DNA from: Candidatus Delongbacteria bacterium | Lineage (GTDB): Bacteria; JAGOEH01 | Assembly: GCA_017997825.1 (NCBI GenBank) | Contig: JAGOEH010000120.1 | Location: forward strand, 1-9,143 | Length of the DNA: 9,143 nt | Direction: 5' to 3' | Part shown: one piece after another, positions 7,044-9,143 of the stretch | How positions within the stretch are numbered: the stretch's first letter is position 1 | Layout of the letters: each line of letters opens with the position of its first letter | Position numbers and translations under genes: made by a program | The notes under the pieces: model-generated | Seen by the model: only the letters and a program-made list of their open reading frames with translations | The model's database searches: none | Told to the model about the DNA's origin: nothing

Positions 7044-7898
7044 TTAATAGCGGGTCAAACACGGCACGGATTCATGATACCGCCGATATAACTCCTTCCA
7101 TGTGGGTGTCATAATCGGATCATCGGGTGAGGGTCTATAATCCAACCGAGCGGCGTTGTTTTTTAAAAAATGGCCGCAGTAGCGGCAAAGTGCGTCTTTC
7201 TGATCCAGCATCCAATCATCGGGTTCCGGAAGGTGTTTGCGGCCGATATCCAATCCGATGACCCGATCGATTCCGGCAGAACAGGTACAATGGTAATACC
7301 CATACATATTCAAGACGAATCCGTACCAAGAGGGAGAGAAACATCCGGTGGTATAATCGACCGATTGATCGAGCCGATCGATCGGAGCCCGGTTGAACGG
7401 ACAAAATCCGGCATTATGGATCGAGGTTTTGGACGAATTGAAGACATGAACCCATTCGGGTAATCGACGCAATGCCTGGTGGACTTCAGGACCGTATCCA
7501 TTGGTGTTGATCTGGATCCGAGTATGGGGAGAATAATCTCGTCGATAGCGGTTCAAAATATCCAGAATTTCGGACAATTGCGGATGAAGGCTGGGCTCTC
7601 CCCCTTCCAGCCAAATATGGATCCACTTTTTTTTCTGAGCGATACTCTCCCGAATAAAGCGTTCCACCTGGTCGATCCCCATCCGGTCCATGCTCGGGGC
7701 ATACTGGCAGGATCGGTTACACATGGTACACTTCAAATTACAGTCGTAGGTTATATCCAGGATGATTTTATTCGGATTGGATCGAAACGGGGGCTTGCGT
7801 GAAGCCGCAAAGGATTCCCTCAGATTGAAATACCAAAGTCCCAGCTTATCACGCCAGGGATTGGGGATAAATGGTTTAAATAAGTTATGGATAGTCAT
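7044..7898 (-). CDS. Radical SAM protein with C-terminal auxiliary-cluster cysteines
   Basis: This 284-residue protein carries the radical SAM [4Fe-4S] motif C53-NLK-C57-TM-C60 (CX3CX2C) and the SAM-binding EGGEP at 98-102, so it should cleave S-adenosylmethionine to a 5'-deoxyadenosyl radical. After the shortened barrel there are further Cys at 166, 186, 204, 206, 238, 241 and 280 (notably HCTC and CRYC). These suggest at least one auxiliary Fe-S cluster in a SPASM- or twitch-like domain, but their spacing is not the full SPASM signature. Such proteins include dehydrogenases of sugar-like substrates (BtrN type) and peptide-modifying enzymes; the sequence does not decide. The ATG at 7898 has no clear Shine-Dalgarno, although the next in-frame Met candidates fall inside the catalytic motif. 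It lies 28 bases before the glycosyltransferase pair, and 147 bases after another radical SAM gene. Confidence 0.85.
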   Translation of the reverse strand: MTIHNLFKPFIPNPWRDKLGLWYFNLRESFAASRKPPFRSNPNKIILDITYDCNLKCTMCNRSCQYAPSMDRMGIDQVERFIRESIAQKKKWIHIWLEGGEPSLHPQLSEILDILNRYRRDYSPHTRIQINTNGYGPEVHQALRRLPEWVHVFNSSKTSIHNAGFCPFNRAPIDRLDQSVDYTTGCFSPSWYGFVLNMYGYYHCTCSAGIDRVIGLDIGRKHLPEPDDWMLDQKDALCRYCGHFLKNNAARLDYRPSPDDPIMTPTWKELYRRYHESVPCLTRY

Positions 7899-7961
7899 TA
7901 TTGATTGACTCAGTTGGATTGATGGTTTATTGACGGATGACCTACGTTTGAAGTTTCATTG

Positions 7962-8011
7962 GGTTATTTTCAGGTTCCGGTCATCGGGTGAAACGGCTGA
8001 GATAAATAACC
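7962..8011 (-). promoter_or_regulatory. Inverted repeat in the leader of the radical SAM gene
   Basis: On the minus strand GGTTATTT (8011-8004) pairs with AAATAACC (7969-7962). Inside it TCAG (8000-7997) pairs with CTGA (7973-7970), giving twelve perfect pairs with a three-base bulge (ATC). The apical 23 bases can form a small CCG/CGG hairpin. It ends 63 bases before the ATG at 7898 and has no T run after it, so it is not an ordinary terminator. A role as leader RNA, operator or mRNA-processing site is possible. I found no clear promoter in this 147-base gap. Confidence 0.35.
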
Positions 8012-8023
8012 TATTCATCATCG

Positions 8024-8045
8024 TGCAGATTCATGGCGATCTGCA
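8024..8045. repeat. Perfect 7-bp inverted repeat next to a stop codon
   Basis: TGCAGAT (8024-8030) and ATCTGCA (8039-8045) are perfect inverse complements around an eight-base loop, directly adjoining the TGA stop (8048-8046) of the SPASM gene. On the minus strand no T run follows. On the + strand a TCATTTTT does follow, but no + strand gene ends here. It may mark or protect an mRNA end between the two radical SAM genes. Confidence 0.3.
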
Positions 8046-9140
8046 TCATTTTTCATCGGTAAACCAGGTATCCTTCATACAAACCCCGCGGCGGTTCCAT
8101 TCGGCCCAGCATCCGGCCTGACAGGCCGATAAAAACCGGCAGGAACGGCAAAGATCGGGCGGAGGATCGGAACGAAAGCGCTGGAACCCGGTCTTCCAGA
8201 GACGGGAAAAGGGACTAGTCCGGATATTGCCTTCCGCCAGGGAATGATCATAGACCTGATTACAGCCCAGCACATCGCCGTTGGGCATGATGGAGGCCCG
8301 GGTCAGCCCGGCGGCGCAGAAAAAGGGACGATCCAGGCGGGTTTGAGAAAAACAACTGAGATAGCTGTGAGATTCGCTCAATTCGACGGGAAACAGGGCA
8401 TGGTTTTGGGTGATGAACTCCGCCATCCTGATAAGCTGGTGATGATCGAGGCCGAATTCTCCCCCGGCCGCACGGCCGACCTGAGCCACCGGGGTCAGAG
8501 ACCAGGCGGTAGCCCCGGATCGCCTGACATCATCCAGCATCGCTCCAAGTTGATCAATATTGCCGGGATGAACCACCGTATTGATGTTACGAATCGGGAC
8601 ACCTCCCGTGGCAGCCAAATCCAGACTGGCCATCGCCGCCTTATAGGCTCCGGCTTCACCCCGCACCTGGTCGTGATAAGACGGAATCCCGTCCAGGCTG
8701 GTTTGATACATGAAAAGCTTCATTTTCTTGAGTTCCGGCCAAAACGATTCTACCAAAACCCCATTGCTGAGCAGTCCCGGACGTATCCCCAGTTCGGTCA
8801 TCCGATGCATCAGCGGAATGATTCCGGGTCTCATCAGGGGTTCCCCGCCTGAAATCAGCAACCGCTTTACTCCAGCCAATTTCAGGTCGATCAGCATATC
8901 CATCGCCTCACGATCACTCAGTTCATCGATTCCCGAATCTCCGGCTGAGGCTTCGCAATAGGGGCAGTGAAGATTGCACTTATAGGTACATAACCATATC
9001 ACAAATGCAATCGGCCGGAGACGTCCCCACCGGGCTAATTGAAGATAATAGCGGCGTTTTAATCCGGCGGAATTCCAATAGTACCACTCGCCAATTATCG
9101 GAAGTTTCAGCAAGGTTTGGTTGATTAGATCATAAAACAT
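8046..9140 (-). CDS. Radical SAM/SPASM domain protein
   Basis: This 364-residue protein has the radical SAM cluster motif C55-NLH-C59-PY-C62, the SAM-binding motif SGGEPLM (GGEP at 98-101), and a complete SPASM domain. The seven SPASM Cys are 275, 293, 331, 334, 340, 344 and 354, fitting CX12GX4C, a gap, CX2CX5CX3C, a gap and C. It should therefore bind one SAM cluster and two auxiliary [4Fe-4S] clusters. The SPASM family includes PqqE, AlbA, MftC and anaerobic sulfatase-maturing enzymes, which mostly modify peptides or proteins, but substrates vary. The ATG at 9140 is three bases from the window edge, so the ribosome binding site cannot be seen and an earlier start is possible. The N-terminal 45 residues (apolar and basic, LKLPIIGEWYYWN) come before the barrel. 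It lies upstream of the second radical SAM gene on the same strand. Confidence 0.9.
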   Translation of the reverse strand: MFYDLINQTLLKLPIIGEWYYWNSAGLKRRYYLQLARWGRLRPIAFVIWLCTYKCNLHCPYCEASAGDSGIDELSDREAMDMLIDLKLAGVKRLLISGGEPLMRPGIIPLMHRMTELGIRPGLLSNGVLVESFWPELKKMKLFMYQTSLDGIPSYHDQVRGEAGAYKAAMASLDLAATGGVPIRNINTVVHPGNIDQLGAMLDDVRRSGATAWSLTPVAQVGRAAGGEFGLDHHQLIRMAEFITQNHALFPVELSESHSYLSCFSQTRLDRPFFCAAGLTRASIMPNGDVLGCNQVYDHSLAEGNIRTSPFSRLWKTGFQRFRSDPPPDLCRSCRFLSACQAGCWAEWNRRGVCMKDTWFTDEK

Positions 9141-9143
9141 CGG

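Noticed and set aside
7374-7385. Perfect 12-bp palindrome CCGATCGATCGG as an operator
   Set aside because: It lies within the coding sequence of the radical SAM gene (residues near PIDRLD) and fits the general GATC richness.
8244-8852. 202-codon open frame on the + strand
   Set aside because: Antisense to the SPASM gene, whose complete cysteine signature proves the minus strand is coding.

Overview
The window looks like chromosomal DNA from a bacterium with clear Shine-Dalgarno sites and one good sigma70-like promoter. The sequence does not fix the phylum. The secreted SGNH hydrolase with a GxDLY N-terminal domain is a type common in Bacteroidota, Planctomycetota and related or candidate phyla. 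The strong ribosome binding sites and the TTGACT/TATATT promoter are not typical of Bacteroidota, so an uncultured FCB- or PVC-like lineage is a guess only. GATC is clearly over-represented.

Layout. On the + strand, bases 2-2678 hold the 3' part of gltB and all of gltD. These encode the large and small subunits of NADPH glutamate synthase, the genes overlap by 8 bases, and a hairpin terminator follows. A 290-base gap (2679-2968) then carries that terminator, a promoter and an unusual nested stem structure. It leads into a secreted GxDLY/SGNH hydrolase (2969-4099) that converges on the minus-strand genes.

All remaining genes are on the minus strand, transcribed from the right edge leftwards: a radical SAM/SPASM protein (9140-8046), a 147-base gap with inverted repeats, a second radical SAM protein (7898-7044), a glycosyltransferase-2-like protein (7015-6095), a classical family 2 glycosyltransferase (6095-5190) and, after a 139-base gap, a stand-alone homocysteine S-methyltransferase (5050-4172). 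The two glycosyltransferase genes overlap by one base (TGATG) and lie 28 bases behind the second radical SAM gene, so these three almost certainly form one transcription unit.

How they may work together. GltBD supplies glutamate from glutamine and 2-oxoglutarate. The right-hand block, two radical SAM enzymes plus two membrane-associated glycosyltransferases, looks like part of a pathway for a modified glycan or glycosylated natural product that continues beyond base 9143. No peptide precursor gene, exporter or sugar-nucleotide gene is visible, so the product cannot be named. The most unusual non-coding item is the three-way-junction-like RNA at 2830-2907, which resembles a hammerhead ribozyme core but lacks two key core bases.
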